Shown here: piece by piece, positions 26,623 through 39,163 of the stretch | Numbering within the stretch: position 1 is the first letter of the stretch | Layout: each line of letters starts with the position of its first letter | Origin: Piper betle | Lineage: Eukaryota > Streptophyta > Magnoliopsida > Piperales > Piperaceae | DNA: 64,000 nt | NCBI GenBank assembly: GCA_033002965.1 | Contig: JAURVB010002664.1 | Span: forward strand, 62,001 to 126,000 | Direction: 5' to 3' | Program-made: the position numbers and the translations under genes | Notes under the pieces: generated by a model | The model's database searches: none | Told to the model about the DNA's origin: nothing | The model's input: only the letters and a program-made list of their open reading frames with translations

Positions 26623-27255
26623 TGTAAAACCTGCGACCCGAGTTAAGGTTTTATAATTGCCAGTTGGTCGGTGTTTGGGTCGGTTTAGCATTCAGAACAT
26701 ATGTATGGTGCCAAGGACGACCGTATATATGTACTATGAGGGTTCTCGTATACCTGAGTATATAATGGTAGCGTCAGCTGCATAGCAGTAAACTGATTTA
26801 TCAATATATATGAGAGTATACTCTATTTAGTTTATTTTACCCAATGGATCGTGTAATTAAATTTAGACCATTGATCATATTAGGACATGTTGGTTAGGAC
26901 TTTTAGTTGGGTTGGTAATTTTTAGAACATGTCATTCAACAAATGTCAAACCTTTTTTTTTTTTTTACTCGCATCCATAACATGCTTGACATGCATTTAT
27001 AGCCCTTAGACAGCCCTTAAACAATTTTTAGAACTCTTAAAACCCATTTTACACCTAAAAGAAGTGATTTTAGGCAAAAGAAAAAAACACTTAACTAACC
27101 CTCCCCTGTTTTTTCCTATAGCCCAACCACCCCACCTTCTCAAGTCATCAACCACCACCCACCCACTCCCCACCACCCACCAACCCACCCACTCCCCACC
27201 ACCCATCTTTTTCTTCCTTCCATTTCCCCCTTTTGCATGACACTCACAGTGTAGG
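26623..27255 (+). repeat. Truncated 3' LTR of element A
   Basis: Starts TGTAAAACCTGCG and follows the 5' LTR through the C-rich box up to ttttgcatgac, then similarity stops. The remaining roughly 2.5 kb and the right target duplication are absent. Confidence 0.75.
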
Positions 27256-29278
27256 GTTTAACCGTTAACATGGTTTTTTTTTTAGATTTACATCTAAATA
27301 CAATAACTAATTTTTTTCCGTAAGCTTTCTCCCATTACTATTTTAATTTAAAGTAGGATCAGTTAAATTTATAAATTATTTTATATTTTAATTTAAAGTT
27401 GGACCTGTTAATTTATAAATTATTTTTCTGCCTTTTTAAAACAGATAACTATTTACAACCCTAGGCGATGTGTGCATATGTGTTTCTTTGATTCTTGTAC
27501 GATAATTTAAAATTTGCACTATTCTCTTAATCATTTTTTTGCTCTCTTAAAGATTAAAAGCTGCCCACTAAATATACGTTGTACTCCTTTACTGCAGTAA
27601 TCCCCTGTTTTAAGCTAGCAATCTATATTATTGACAAGCCTAATATCATGTTGTAACAACTAAAAATTAACATTAAATCCCGAAGTCAAAAAACCTATAC
27701 CACAAATCCATGCCCTAGAACTAGAACAACGATTCCGATAGGCGTAGAGAAAGGAGGTTGGTGGCTGCAGATAGTGTGCCGATTAGCCGAAATTGGTTGG
27801 AAATTAGATGTCAGCAGCCAAAAAAACATCGATATCGCCAAGAGTGATTCCGGGCACGGTAGTTCAGCTGCGACATCCTCAATGGAGTCTCTAGCGGAGA
27901 GATACACAAAAATATACTGATTGCTGTAAAAAATCCAGTACAGCACACCAAGCTAAAAAATACGAGGGGTCACCATTTGTAAGATATGATATTCTCTTTG
28001 GCACTACTAATGGTACAGAATTTTAGGAGGCAGGGATCCATTGTACATAATCTACTAAGCAGAAATGATGAATAAATGAATTCATAAAGAAATCAATGAC
28101 ACAAAACATAAGAAACAACATATGGATGCAGGGTTGGTGTTTCAATGTTTAGTTAGGACTGCAATCAAGCTCCCTCCCGTAACCAAAATATGTTTGGCTC
28201 AATTCAACTTTAACTCGTGCTTGTTACTTTGAGCTCGAACAAATGCTTTGTTTGATGTTCATAGTTTGATGAACTATGAAGAGATCCAGCTTGAGCATTA
28301 AGGACAAGAATGTTTGACTTAACTCGACTCGAAATTTTAGCTCAATGCATTCAAACTCGCCAAAACATTTATCTCAAGCCAAATTGATTACTGCAGGATT
28401 GATATTTATATGCCATTGTAGTTTAATACAATTTAAAGAAGTATAGTAGTTTTGCTAGTGAACCGAAAGAACCTTAAAATAAAAAGTGAGTTTAAGCTTG
28501 TTCAATCTGACTCAAAATCAATTTAATCAAACAAAGCCTGAAAACTAAAAATAAACTATCATGTTGCTTGAAATTGCCATAATATAACCTGATTATATTA
28601 GAATTAGTATGAAGTAACTAATTTTGAAAGAAGCCGAACACGAATCAAGTTCTAGTTCAGAACCATATTGAACCCCCTCAAGCAATTTTCTCGCCATCTG
28701 TCGAGATCCAAGATGGCCATTGTTTTCTTAATTGGACAAAACTACATGCATCATCCATCCTTTAATCTAATGGCTCATATTTAGTTGAGCTCACGTTTCC
28801 TAAGAAAATAACAACATTAGCTAATGAAACAAGTATTGAAGACAACCATCATGAAAAATATATATATAAATAACATCTTATAACAACATTAGCTAATGAA
28901 AGTAAAATAAAATAAAAACAACGACCAGTTAACAAAATCGTGGGGAAGAAAAGGAAAAAGAAAAAGCAAAGAAAAACCATTACAGTGGGAGCTTGCGCAC
29001 CAAATTCAGTTATGTTTAATATTTGAGAAAAACTCAGATTGTAGTGTAGACAAAACAGTTGCAGAACCTGGGAGGTTCAAGTATACATGAAACGTTTGTG
29101 GATTAAGTTGATTATCAAGAACGAGTTCTCCACAGAATCTCAACTATATAAGATCTTGGAAAGCCTACATTGCACACCAAATAATAATTCATGCAATGAA
29201 TTCCTGTAACCCAGCCTACCCAAGGCAAAGTCTCATTTACTTCGTGTTTGATTCCGAATCTACAGCTTTTTCATAACA
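27256..29278. other. Low-copy intergenic sequence, no gene recognised
   Basis: AT-rich sequence downstream of the minus-strand gene that ends at 29,279. A 22 bp direct repeat (acaacattagctaatgaaa type) occurs near 28,808 and 28,882. A minus-strand frame at 27,695-27,946 has no recognisable domain and is not called. Confidence 0.5.
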
Positions 29279-32200
29279 TCAACCATTTTCTTGTGCAAAA
29301 GGAGTTGATTGGGCTGCTTTACCATTTTGTATGTCCAACTTATCATCAGATTTTGCTTTACTGGACACATTAGGCTTTTTCTCTGCATGGTCCTCCTTAG
29401 TGGTTTTCTCCTCTTGTTTTTGTGTTTCCTTGACAATTCCCTTCACAGCAACCTCCAAAGCATCCATCCTTTCTTTGAGGTGAACCAGGTCTGAATCAGA
29501 TGATATTTCTTCTGTCCTTTCTGTATCCATTTCCTTCGATTTCTCTGCCTCTTCAGCTTCCTTGTTTTTTAGTTCTACTTCCTGAAACAATATCACATAC
29601 ATATCCACAATTGAAAAAAGGAATTTCAGTTTTATTTTTTAGTAGCTAGCTGAATTGGACAGAGCAAAATGACTAGATGACAGAACAAGCATAACATTAA
29701 GCATGTATACAAATTAGATATTCAATATAATGATAATAAGAAGAGGAAACACCTTGCATTTCAACTAGTCTCGTAAAAAAATGAACCATTCAATATTCGC
29801 GTCATAACAACAAATTCAGACAAGCAAAACGAAACCGAAGCTTTTAAGGATGTTTTCCATCCCAAATCTGGAAAATACAGACGCGGTAAAAGTTTCTGAC
29901 TTGGCACTGGTCAATCACCTGTAACTAGGACCCATCCCACAGGCTAAGCCGTATGGATAGGGAGGGTCATGGAGTTTAATGTTCTGCAAATTATTTGGTA
30001 GCTTGTTAACTTATCGCTGATTTAGGGGCGAATAATAAAACTCTTAAGGTTTGCTTTTATCCTTGATTAGTTATTACTGATTTGTCGCAATTTATTGGGG
30101 TTTTGTTACTGATTTGTTGCAGTCTGGTTAGGCTGATTTATTGCAGCTGTTGATCCAACTAATTGGAGGGTGAGGGAGGGGGATGGGGAGGTGGGGGATT
30201 TCGGTGGTGGAGGATTGATTTGTTGGGCAAAGCCTTTTAAATAAAAATACGAAAGGAAACATGATGCACGTATCTTATAATTATTGAATCAGACATGATG
30301 TTTTCCCTCTCTAATGCTTGTCCCTCTCTTTTTCCACTCTTCTTGCTGATTTCCTGACCTTATTTCCAAATTTTGCTCACCCTATACCACTGATCTTCAG
30401 CTACATACAATTCCTCTCCCTTGAACTATCTAAACTACTGTCTTCTTTACAAGTTTTACCAAAACAAGAACTTCTTGGCTGAAAATGAATTGAGGGATTG
30501 TAGGAATGGAAGGACTAGTTGGCCAAACCAACCCAAAGACTCTTGTACCAATTAAACAGACATGATCTTATGAAGACTAGTGCTACTACACTTCCAGTAG
30601 TGATGCATCTATGGAGGTTTCAACTGGAGCAGTTTCTGGAGTCACACCCAAGCAACACATCCAGCAGTTAGCATGACTAGGGCTCCCTCAAGCTAACTGA
30701 TCCATCTCCTGGTTTAAATTATTTGGTTGTCCAAATAAGGCTTATTTTATCTTGTGCGTGCTGGATTCAATGCTTAGATGTCAATTTGCAACTTTAAAGG
30801 CTTGTTGTGAACTTGTCCTTTTATATCCTGATATGTTTGATGTCCTCCACGTTAGATCTAATATGTTTAGTATTGTTGAATGATAGGATTTACGACTGCT
30901 CTAACCCAAGCTGTTTGTTGATTACATTGAGATCTTTATTCACACCTTAACTTGATAGGCTAATAACTGATTATTATGTGTTTGTCAAGCACTGTCTTAT
31001 GTCACTCTAAAGGTGGATTATGGATGTTCACGTGTTAAAATCTCAGCAGCATTGCTCCATGTCACATTCACGAATTTGTCATGCATTACTGCTGTCATCA
31101 GATTAGGACATGGCACGTTGATGGTCTTAGGTCCTTTTGCTGTTAAACCATGTAGCTCCCCGTGGATTGGTCAGGTCCTCATTGCCGTCTGGTTTTCAGA
31201 TATGTTCAGAGTTGATTTAAGTGTCTTTCATCAATGTTAAGAGTCAGTTAACTATTGTTCATGGTCTGTCCAGGTCTATTGCTTAGAAGTTGCAGTTGCT
31301 AATTGAGTTTAAAGTTTGTTCAGTTCGTTAGATAATGCTTAGGAGTTGTACATGTTGGCTGATTAGGGTTTGATTGACTAGTTTTCAGCATGGTTGAGGT
31401 CTGTTTGGTTTGTGTTAGTGTTTGTTGAATCTGTTTGTATATATTCATTATACACCTCTTCTTCTTTAAGCCATTAATGGATTTCTAACACAATCTCTCA
31501 GCTGTACAAAGTTAGAGGCACCCCTATTTATATGGCAAGAATCATATTACTTCTAACAAATTTATGCGCCACAAAAAAGTTCTACATCCAACAAATTTTT
31601 CTTTTTTAAAAAAAAAACTGATAACAGCCTAATGCAACAAGCAGGCATTTAAAAGTTAATTTATATTATAGAATCAGGACAAAAAAAGAAATAGAAACCA
31701 AAAACAACTCAGGCAGCTTCAATCTAAGGAAACAGTGTGACATGGACATTTTTCCGGAAATGTAAAATCAGCAAGAAACAAAACCATTCATGCAGTGTAA
31801 TTACCGCTTCCATTTGCCTCATCTCATATCGAGCATACTGAGCAACCAAATACACCGCTGTCACAGATAAAACATAATTGTATCATAAATCCAATAATAA
31901 AAGCCTCATACCTATGAGCCAAGTAAGTTGCCATTTCAGAAAGAACAAAAAGAATAAACCTAGTAAGTAGAGATACCTAGGGAAGGCATGCAGGCAAAGA
32001 AGAACTGAACCAAATGGAAATCAAACCTGTAAATAGAATTAATATGATAAGTGAGCTAGTTGCTCAAATTTCAACACGAGTACGCAGAAGAACAATAAGA
32101 CAGCATCCACCATGAAGCCAAACTTCGTCAAATCAACCATTTATTGAGATGCAGAAGTATGAATTATGTTATGCGTCAACATTCCAAAGGAAACTGAAAG

Positions 32201-32745
32201 AATGAAGTTTGAAACATACAACAAAAATAAAATAACTTCGAAAGATGAATTGTGTTATATGTCAACATTCTTTAGCCTTCCTGGATAGTTGTTTGCTTCA
32301 TGTTTTAGGACTGGCATTGGAAGAAGGAGATACCGATCAGGAAGAATGATAAGAACACAGAGGCATGGAGGCATTTCTTATTAAGCCCTTGAACCGGGCC
32401 TTACTTTTAAAAGAAAACTATGACAATCACATCTAAGGTAATATCAGTATCACATTTGCCCCGTAGAAAGCAAAAAAATTTGCCAGTGTTGTAGTTCTCA
32501 AAATTTGCATAGGTAATTATTGATTAAAAACATGGACAACTTAGGATGCTGCGAAGCAGATCACAAGATTACCCAAATTTTTTCTTGGTTGGAGATTCAG
32601 TGAAGAGAATTTTGGCAGCAGTAGGGAAATCAAGCTTTTCAAGTTGACGATGCATGTCGTCTTTCACAGTCTTGCCGGTACAAAATGGCCGAATTTGGAA
32701 AGTTGGTGGCCACCTCAACTTAGAAAGCAAAAATCCCAGTCTCAT
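29279..32745 (-). CDS. Unrecognised, probably mitochondrial membrane/coiled-coil protein, 4 coding exons
   Basis: Exons on the minus strand: 32,745-32,573, 32,026-31,977, 31,857-31,805 and 29,581-29,279. All junctions are GT-AG and phases agree (173+50+53+303 = 579 bases, 192 residues). Residues 1-25 (start MRLGFLLSKLRWPP) are basic and lack acidic residues. They run into IRPFCTGK, a context typical of mitochondrial presequence cleavage, which is why this ATG is preferred. Residues 59-80 (FHLVQFFFACMPSLAVYLVAQY) form a hydrophobic segment. The rest is a charged, Glu/Lys-rich helix with a likely coiled coil, ending in a low-complexity tail QENG. I do not recognise the family. The frame stays open upstream to a possible acceptor at 32,780, so an earlier coding exon cannot be excluded. 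Intron 3 is 2.2 kb. Confidence 0.75.
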
Positions 32746-34363
32746 GTCTCTTGTCAACAGGTGCTGCACGCCAAAGCCCTAGTTATAATTATAACATCTT
32801 TAAAATACATAAACTAAATAACAGCATTTGACAGTGTCATAAAAGCTTAAATTTAACACATAAAACTGAATAGGTCATAGGACATGACTAACAAGTAATA
32901 TCTACAACTTCACATATGCATAACCAAATAAGTATTTTTTTAAAAAAATCATCCTTAGTTGCTATGCAAGAACCCTTTTCCAGATAATCAAGGAAAGCAG
33001 AGCTAGAGGATAAGAACATGAAAATGAAGAAGGCAACATGCTGGATACCCAAGGGAGAAGAATAAAGATGGAGGATGGGATGATAATGGGTCGCCACCGT
33101 GGGTTCATCTCCAGCAACGATAAATCAACCTCTTGCCAATGGTGAAGATTTATTCTTTGTTTTGCAGCCATCGGATATCCCCGCGTAATTTTGCTAAATG
33201 CCAATTATACCCTCATATTAAGGACAATATCATTCATGCCAAGGGGAATTCATCAGAATCAGTCCAGTCAAGTTTCAATTGGCTCACATTCTACTTGTTT
33301 GATTTGAATTCAAGTTGAGCCCATTGCTACAGAAGCTCATTCAAGTACGACTCAAGCTTAATCTAGCTCAATGTATATTAGCTCTTAAGTAAAATAACAT
33401 CAAACTTTTGTTTTAAGAACCAAGATACCTTGATTTGTTATCATATTACATACAAGATAATGTAGTCATACATTTAAAATATATACTATTTTTAAAACTA
33501 TTGAAACATCATGCTTTTCAGAATTGTTATCAAGTCATGTTCTTTTATTACTTCATTTGACTTACCTAGTCCAATTTAGGCAAGCTTTGAACCGCTCTAC
33601 TTGTGCCTCGTACATTTAAAAATTCTTTGAGGCAACATCATGGCACACCAATGTAAAATGTTGCCTAGCCATTGTGCCATTGGCCGATTGACTGAGGAAT
33701 ATCAAACAAACTTCATTCACACGCTAAAAGTCATGAAATCTCCCAATTTATCACTTACAAACCGAAGCATACTTAAACAATAGAAACCAACATATAACAT
33801 ATACAAAATATATTCCTCTCAATCACACCCATATCATTCACATCACACAAACACATCCACATGAAAACATAGCATTTTATCAAAAAATTCTAGTGCACGT
33901 CATCCTCCAAATTTAATCACAGACACACACTCACAGAGGCATTGCATCATACACATAACATGCACCACGTCAATCACGTACATCAAACAAACCAAACTCC
34001 CTCATGAATCATTCTTTGAGCATAGTGTGGATAACCAAATCAAAGGAGGGCATGGTGGGTACCTACTCGCCGGAAATTTGGCAAGTTTCACCGGAAAATG
34101 AGCGCGCACGGGCGGCTGGAGACGGGCTAGAGGGAGGGGATGGGCGCATCTCCGATGATGGCGCCCGTTCGGCGGCGCGGCGGCGACCTGGCACAGAGCC
34201 CGACGCTATTTTGCAACATAGGGGTAAGGTTTTTGTCACAAACCATCCTTTCAATGTTGGGAACAAAGTGCAGTTTTAATTATTGCAGCGATTCTCATAC
34301 CAGATTTATGTAGCAGGCAACAATTCAAATTAAAATTTAAAATTATAAATAAAAATATTATAT

Positions 34364-34401
<38 letters not shown>

Positions 34402-34909
34402 CAATAATATTTTCTTATTAAATTTATTAATTAAAATACCATAATTTTTATCAAAATCTACATTTATAATAATTTTAAATTAAAAAGTCAAATATAAAAT
34501 TAAAATTTAAAAAAATTTAAATTGTACTTGATTTGAAGACCGCATGAAATATATAAGATATAACTAGTGCTATAATATAGTATTTAAAATTATAAAACGA
34601 AGACTCTAACTTTATTGATTTTGTTTAACCCGCCACAAAACATGATTTTAAGCTTTAGAGTGTTTTTTTATTTTTTGTCAAAATTATAGTAACAAACACT
34701 CTATATATGATGGTCAAAACTATCATGAGGAATGGATATTTGTTGCTCGTGTATGCATCTTAAAACTTAAAAGAAAAAAGTAGTTATTGAGAAGAGAGCA
34801 ATCCTGTGATAGAGGAGATGATGACGACGGGAGAAGATTTATTGCAATAATTTCTACAACAAATGCTTTGTATCAATTTTTTTAACTATTCAAATCTTAC
34901 AATTGGTAG
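32746..34909. other. 5' flank of the coiled-coil gene; no further gene recognised
   Basis: Mostly AT-rich sequence with an (AT)n run at 34,366-34,398. The only GC-rich spot is at 34,063-34,266 (listed separately). Short frames at 32,888-33,318 on both strands show no domain. Confidence 0.45.
34063..34266 (-). promoter_or_regulatory. GC-rich island, candidate 5' exon/promoter of the minus-strand gene
   Basis: An isolated GC-rich block in AT-rich surroundings, 1.3 kb upstream of the first recognised coding exon. On the minus strand it could be a 5' untranslated exon, with a possible donor at the end of the frame (GGCGAGTAG followed by gtacc). Open frames exist on both strands, so coding status and direction are not settled by sequence alone. 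Confidence 0.35.
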
Positions 34910-37851
34910 TGTAAAACCTGCAATTTGAGTCATAATTTTATATTCAGAACCGGGCGGTTTAACTGTTATTTTCGAATTAAGTATGTTTTAAAACACATAT
35001 ACTGAGCCGATGTCGATCGTGTGTATGAACTATGAGGGTCATGTATACTCAAATATATGATGATAATCTCACGAATACCACAGAAAAGAATGACTTATTA
35101 AAATATAAGAGAGTATGCAAGTTTATTTTTTTATTTTATACATAGTGGATCGTAGAATAAGTTTTAGGCCAGTTACCTCAAGATGCGTTATGGGGCAGTT
35201 TGGGTAAGCTAATAGTTATAGAGCATATCATTGTGGTGTTATAGTATGTGATATATTTTATAGGATTTTTTTTGATTTTTCTGTATTTTTTTAGGATTTT
35301 CTACGACTAAGTTATTATTCTCGACTCTGGCCATAGCTGAGTCAAATCTTATTTACGACTTTACCACCGATCACCTAACCTTTTTTCCTTTTCCCCAAAC
35401 CCTGATTGCTGCCGCACCACCCTCTACGTGTCGTCACCGGTACCGCCGCCGACACCATCCAGCCACTGATCGATGCCTCCTAGCTCCATCACAGCATTGC
35501 CGTTCCGCCCCGAGCTCTCCCGGCCGTCAACTGGCCTCCACGACTCTGGATCGCCGCGCCCACGTTGCACTCGCGTCGTCGATTCCACCGCCGGTAACCG
35601 TCGCCGTCGCCGTCTAGTCACCACTTTGACATTGTCAACCAACCCACGATCCTCCCTGACCGGAGCGGAGCCCATCACCGCCCAAGTCGGCCGGATTTAG
35701 TCACCCATCGCTGCCACCTCTGTTTTAGCCATTTTCCAGTCAGCCGCCACCTCCACCGACTGTGTCAACGTTATAGATGTGTCGGGCTCGCCGAGCCGGT
35801 TCTAATAGTACCCAATATCCCTCCTATTCCGTCAGTATTAACGCCAAAAACCATCAGGAAAGCTGCCAAAAAACCACTGAAATTTGTTGGATCTTTCGCG
35901 GAGCCCGTCAGAAAACTGGATTTGCTGAAATTTGTTGGATCTTCCGTGGAGCTCATCCAGTCGAACCCGATCAAACTTCGGATGCCAATGAGCACCGAAC
36001 TCAAGCTTCAAGACACATGACAAAACCCTAATCATCGCCAATTGTCGACAACGAAAGGTATAATTATTTCCTATTTAATTTTTTAAAACTGATGATTGTT
36101 AGCACAACATGCTAGGATTGATTAATTGATGTGATTAATACCTAATTACGGATGAAGTGATAAGTGATATGATTTGATTAATAGTAAATGAATGTTAAGT
36201 GATCTAATGAGGTAAATTGAATCTAAGCCTCTAATTAACTACGATGTAATTTAGAAAAATATAATAAAATTGGTATGAATAGAATGAGTTAGAATTATTT
36301 TTATATTTATGATTATTTAACTGTTGATGGATATTGGCTGTATTGTGAGTGTGTTGATCATGTCAAGTTGATGCATCATTCAGTTAGCGAGTGTTAGTTT
36401 CTAGATTTGATGTGTAAGTACGGAGTAGGAGCTCAGCACCTAGGCGCAAGGATACACTTGGAGCTTCTACCAGGTCCGTTTAGGACTTGTCTCTAATTCA
36501 CACTCTCTTCTATTGTATGTTTATTTTATTATTTGCAGGACGGGTTAAATGACGTTTTATTAGATCCCACTTAACTCTGGCTATTTAGCCGAACAGTTTT
36601 TCGGATTAATAAACCCTCGAGGATGATTTTAAAAATAAGATCCAATACAAGTTGTCTTCGGGCCTATTATATAAATCTCTTCCCACACCTATATATATAA
36701 TTTTATTGAGTTTTCAGTGAGACGAGAGATGGAGAAACCAACTGCACGTACCATGAGCGGATGCCGTGACATTCAAAGTGGGCTCTGGATTAGTGAGTGA
36801 ACTATTCCATTGTTGAGGGATCCTGACAACTCCGCGTTTGAGTTCCTCACACCCAGAGAACATGGAGATTACAGATACTATTTAGTATAGCGCATCTCCA
36901 GACTTGTGGTTCAAAGTATACTAAAGGCGACTGCCTAAGAGTACTCAGCCTTCGTGCTCAAGGCCAAGAGAATTATAGAGGTAAGGAGAGGGCTTAGGAT
37001 ATACATATAGTACCTGATGGATTAGAGAAAAATGAAGTGAGAAAAATGCCAAAAGAGGCATCAGCAAAGCTGACAATTCGAGATGCTACCGAATCTGCAG
37101 CCCAGTGGCTCCACAGTGGGTGCCCTTCGAAGAGTTCACGAGAAGTATACAAATATTTTTCTTTCATATGAGAGTTTGCTCTCATAGCCAATTTGTTATA
37201 GTTATATTTTGGATCAGTAACGCTTGTTACTAACGCATTTTTATACTATATGTAGGTGATAATCACGAGTTAGATGTGCCAGCCTGGACGGAGGTGCACT
37301 GATGTCGCTTACACACATGTCAGTCGATAGAATGGTTAACATTTTGTTTATGATACTATTATATTGAGAATGATGTGATTAAATGCTAAGACATGGTGAT
37401 ATAATGTGATTAAATGGTAAGACACTATGATATGATGTGAAATATGAATAGATTGTACAGGTAAGTTGAGACCCAAGCTTTAGAAAGCTTCGAAATGAGT
37501 ATACAGTAGATTAGATTCTGTGTAAATGAAATTGTTGATATGCATATATGTTTGTATATAGTATTTTGACAGGGTGGCCCGTAATTGTAATTTTAGGGAA
37601 GACTGTCTGTTTTATTTCAGAATTTTTATTGATTTTGTTTGTAATTGTATTAGTGTGTAAATTAGTTTATCTGTCATCCATGTAGTATTATGTTAGGATT
37701 CTTGGCATTTATCTATTCATGACGAATCGTATCTTCATCTTAAGACGCCGAAATTAAATCTGCACGAGTTGGGTTTTGGTTAACCAACCTAACAGGGGCC
37801 TGTAACATACCAGTTTGGTTCACGAGCGTGAACCAGATTTAAGGTGTTACA
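34910..37851 (+). mobile_element. Element H: solo long LTR
   Basis: 2,942 bp from TGTAAAACCTGC to AAGGTGTTACA, with flanks GGTAG and TGTAG (4 of 5 identical). No primer site, polypurine tract or internal domain adjoins it, so LTR-LTR recombination is likely. It is nearly the same length as the LTR of element B and serves as the reference copy. It contains the GC-rich block (35,370-35,780), the ggagcttctaccagg box (36,461) and the stem-loop (36,544-36,575). Confidence 0.85.
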
Positions 37852-38209
37852 TGTAGACTCTAAAAGAATTAATCATAACAAGATAATTAAGACTAATAAA
37901 AGGGTTGTTAGAGCCATAACATTTGCTACAACAAATCCTTTTTGAAGATGAGATGGACCTGAGCCTCGGATGCGATATATTTTTCAAAGCCCAGGCTATC
38001 ACAAGTACTAGGTTGGGTTCGAAATGGGGAATTTAAAATCCTAAACTCTTCTTTAACCATGTTTTCGCCAATGATGGATCTAGAATTTTAACACCTCCTA
38101 GCTTCTTAAAAATATATATATTTACCACCATTTGGGGAATGTGTTAGACACATAATTTTAAATTTTAAAAATCACATCGATCAGCCCAATATATTGCATA
38201 CCAACTTGA

Positions 38210-38426
38210 TGTTGGGTTTCTCTCACATCAGGTGTGGATGATGTTGGTAAGTTGTATATATGATAATGGGAAAGCTTTATTCATTGAGTTAATTTTTGGA
38301 TTAAAAGAGACCTGTGACACCTATTCGATTAAGAGAGACCTGTGACACCTATTAGATTAAAAGAGACATGTCACACATATTACAAGTGCATTTTAGGGGC
38401 CCAAAAGCCAATAGTGGTGTCAGAGC
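38210..38426 (+). mobile_element. TRIM-like LTR with primer binding site
   Basis: Starts TGTTGGGTTTCTCTCACATC, has the ttttggattaaaag box and ends in aggggcccaaa, the same organisation as the TRIM LTRs at 49,637 and 62,805. It is followed by GTGGTGTCAGAGC, a tRNA-Met type primer site with one change. Inside, a roughly 30 bp unit (agagacctgtgacacctatt) is repeated three times (38,308-38,382). No second LTR was found, so it is a 5' fragment. Confidence 0.65.
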
Positions 38427-39163
38427 TTAGGGCCGAAAGGGATGATGCAAGCCTACCCAGAGCGATCATAATAAAACTGCATACTACATAACAATGCAAA
38501 TATTATTTCTTATTATTCAAATGTGCTCTAATTAGAGAGACTCAATAATTTTGATTATATTTTTAAATAAACATATTAGATTTTTAGTTAATACAATATA
38601 TTTAGTTCAATTAGGTCCAATTAGGTTAAACTATATTCTAAAATTATAAATAAAATATTTTATTAAATATTAAAAATATACCTTATCATTAATATTTTAT
38701 TAATTATTGAAAATGCAGGAATTTTTTTAAAAAAATTGAATTTTGTAAAAATTTTATGGTTAGAAACCAGATAACGATTAAAATAATACAAAAGTTAAAT
38801 TATACTTTGTAATAAACCGTGTACCACTTACAGAACGGAACTTAAAACTATGGGTTGGATCACGGGAGGTCATTTGACAACGGCCTTTTAAAGATGGGCT
38901 GGTAAGAATGGACGAAAAAAAGCATATTTATAGTTTGAACAATATTTTTCTAGGAATAATTTAATCTACAACGGAAAGCACGGGATTTAATTATATATAC
39001 TCCAAGATTTTCATTAATCTAGTACACCAATATGAATCATCTGACAATTTAACAGTGATAAAAAGCAAACAAATAATTTGGCTTCTAGTGAGACCTACTC
39101 CCACCAAAAATATCATCACGAGATGTTTTCTGCTTAAAAGTGAGATATCTCGCTTACAAAGAC
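38427..39163. other. AT-rich sequence downstream of the ERF gene
   Basis: No reading frame or terminal repeat recognised. It probably contains the 3' untranslated region and poly(A) region of the minus-strand ERF gene at its upper end. Confidence 0.45.

Larger units (their letters stand above)
1157..27255 (+). mobile_element. Element A: decayed Ty3/Gypsy retrotransposon with nested insertions
   Basis: An LTR beginning TGTAAAACCC at 1,157 ends ...GATGTTACA at 23,244. It is followed at once by a tRNA-Met type primer binding site, then gag, protease, RT, integrase and chromodomain-like remnants, a purine tract, and a second LTR start (TGTAAAACCT) at 26,623 that aligns with the first. The 5' LTR is in three pieces (1,157-1,952, 7,499-9,153, 22,017-23,244) because elements B and F landed in it; the pieces join in register with intact copies such as that at 34,910. 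The 3' LTR stops after about 630 bp. Domain order and the C-terminal chromodomain-like segment fit the chromovirus branch of Gypsy (Tekay/Del type); that lineage is inferred. All coding parts are broken. Confidence 0.85.

Noticed and set aside
27695..27946. 83-codon minus-strand frame
   Set aside because: No similarity recognised and no promoter or neighbouring exon. Could be a fragment but cannot be supported.
34004..34279. 91-codon plus-strand frame through the GC-rich island
   Set aside because: Equally open on the minus strand. More likely a 5' untranslated exon of the minus-strand gene, but neither is proven.
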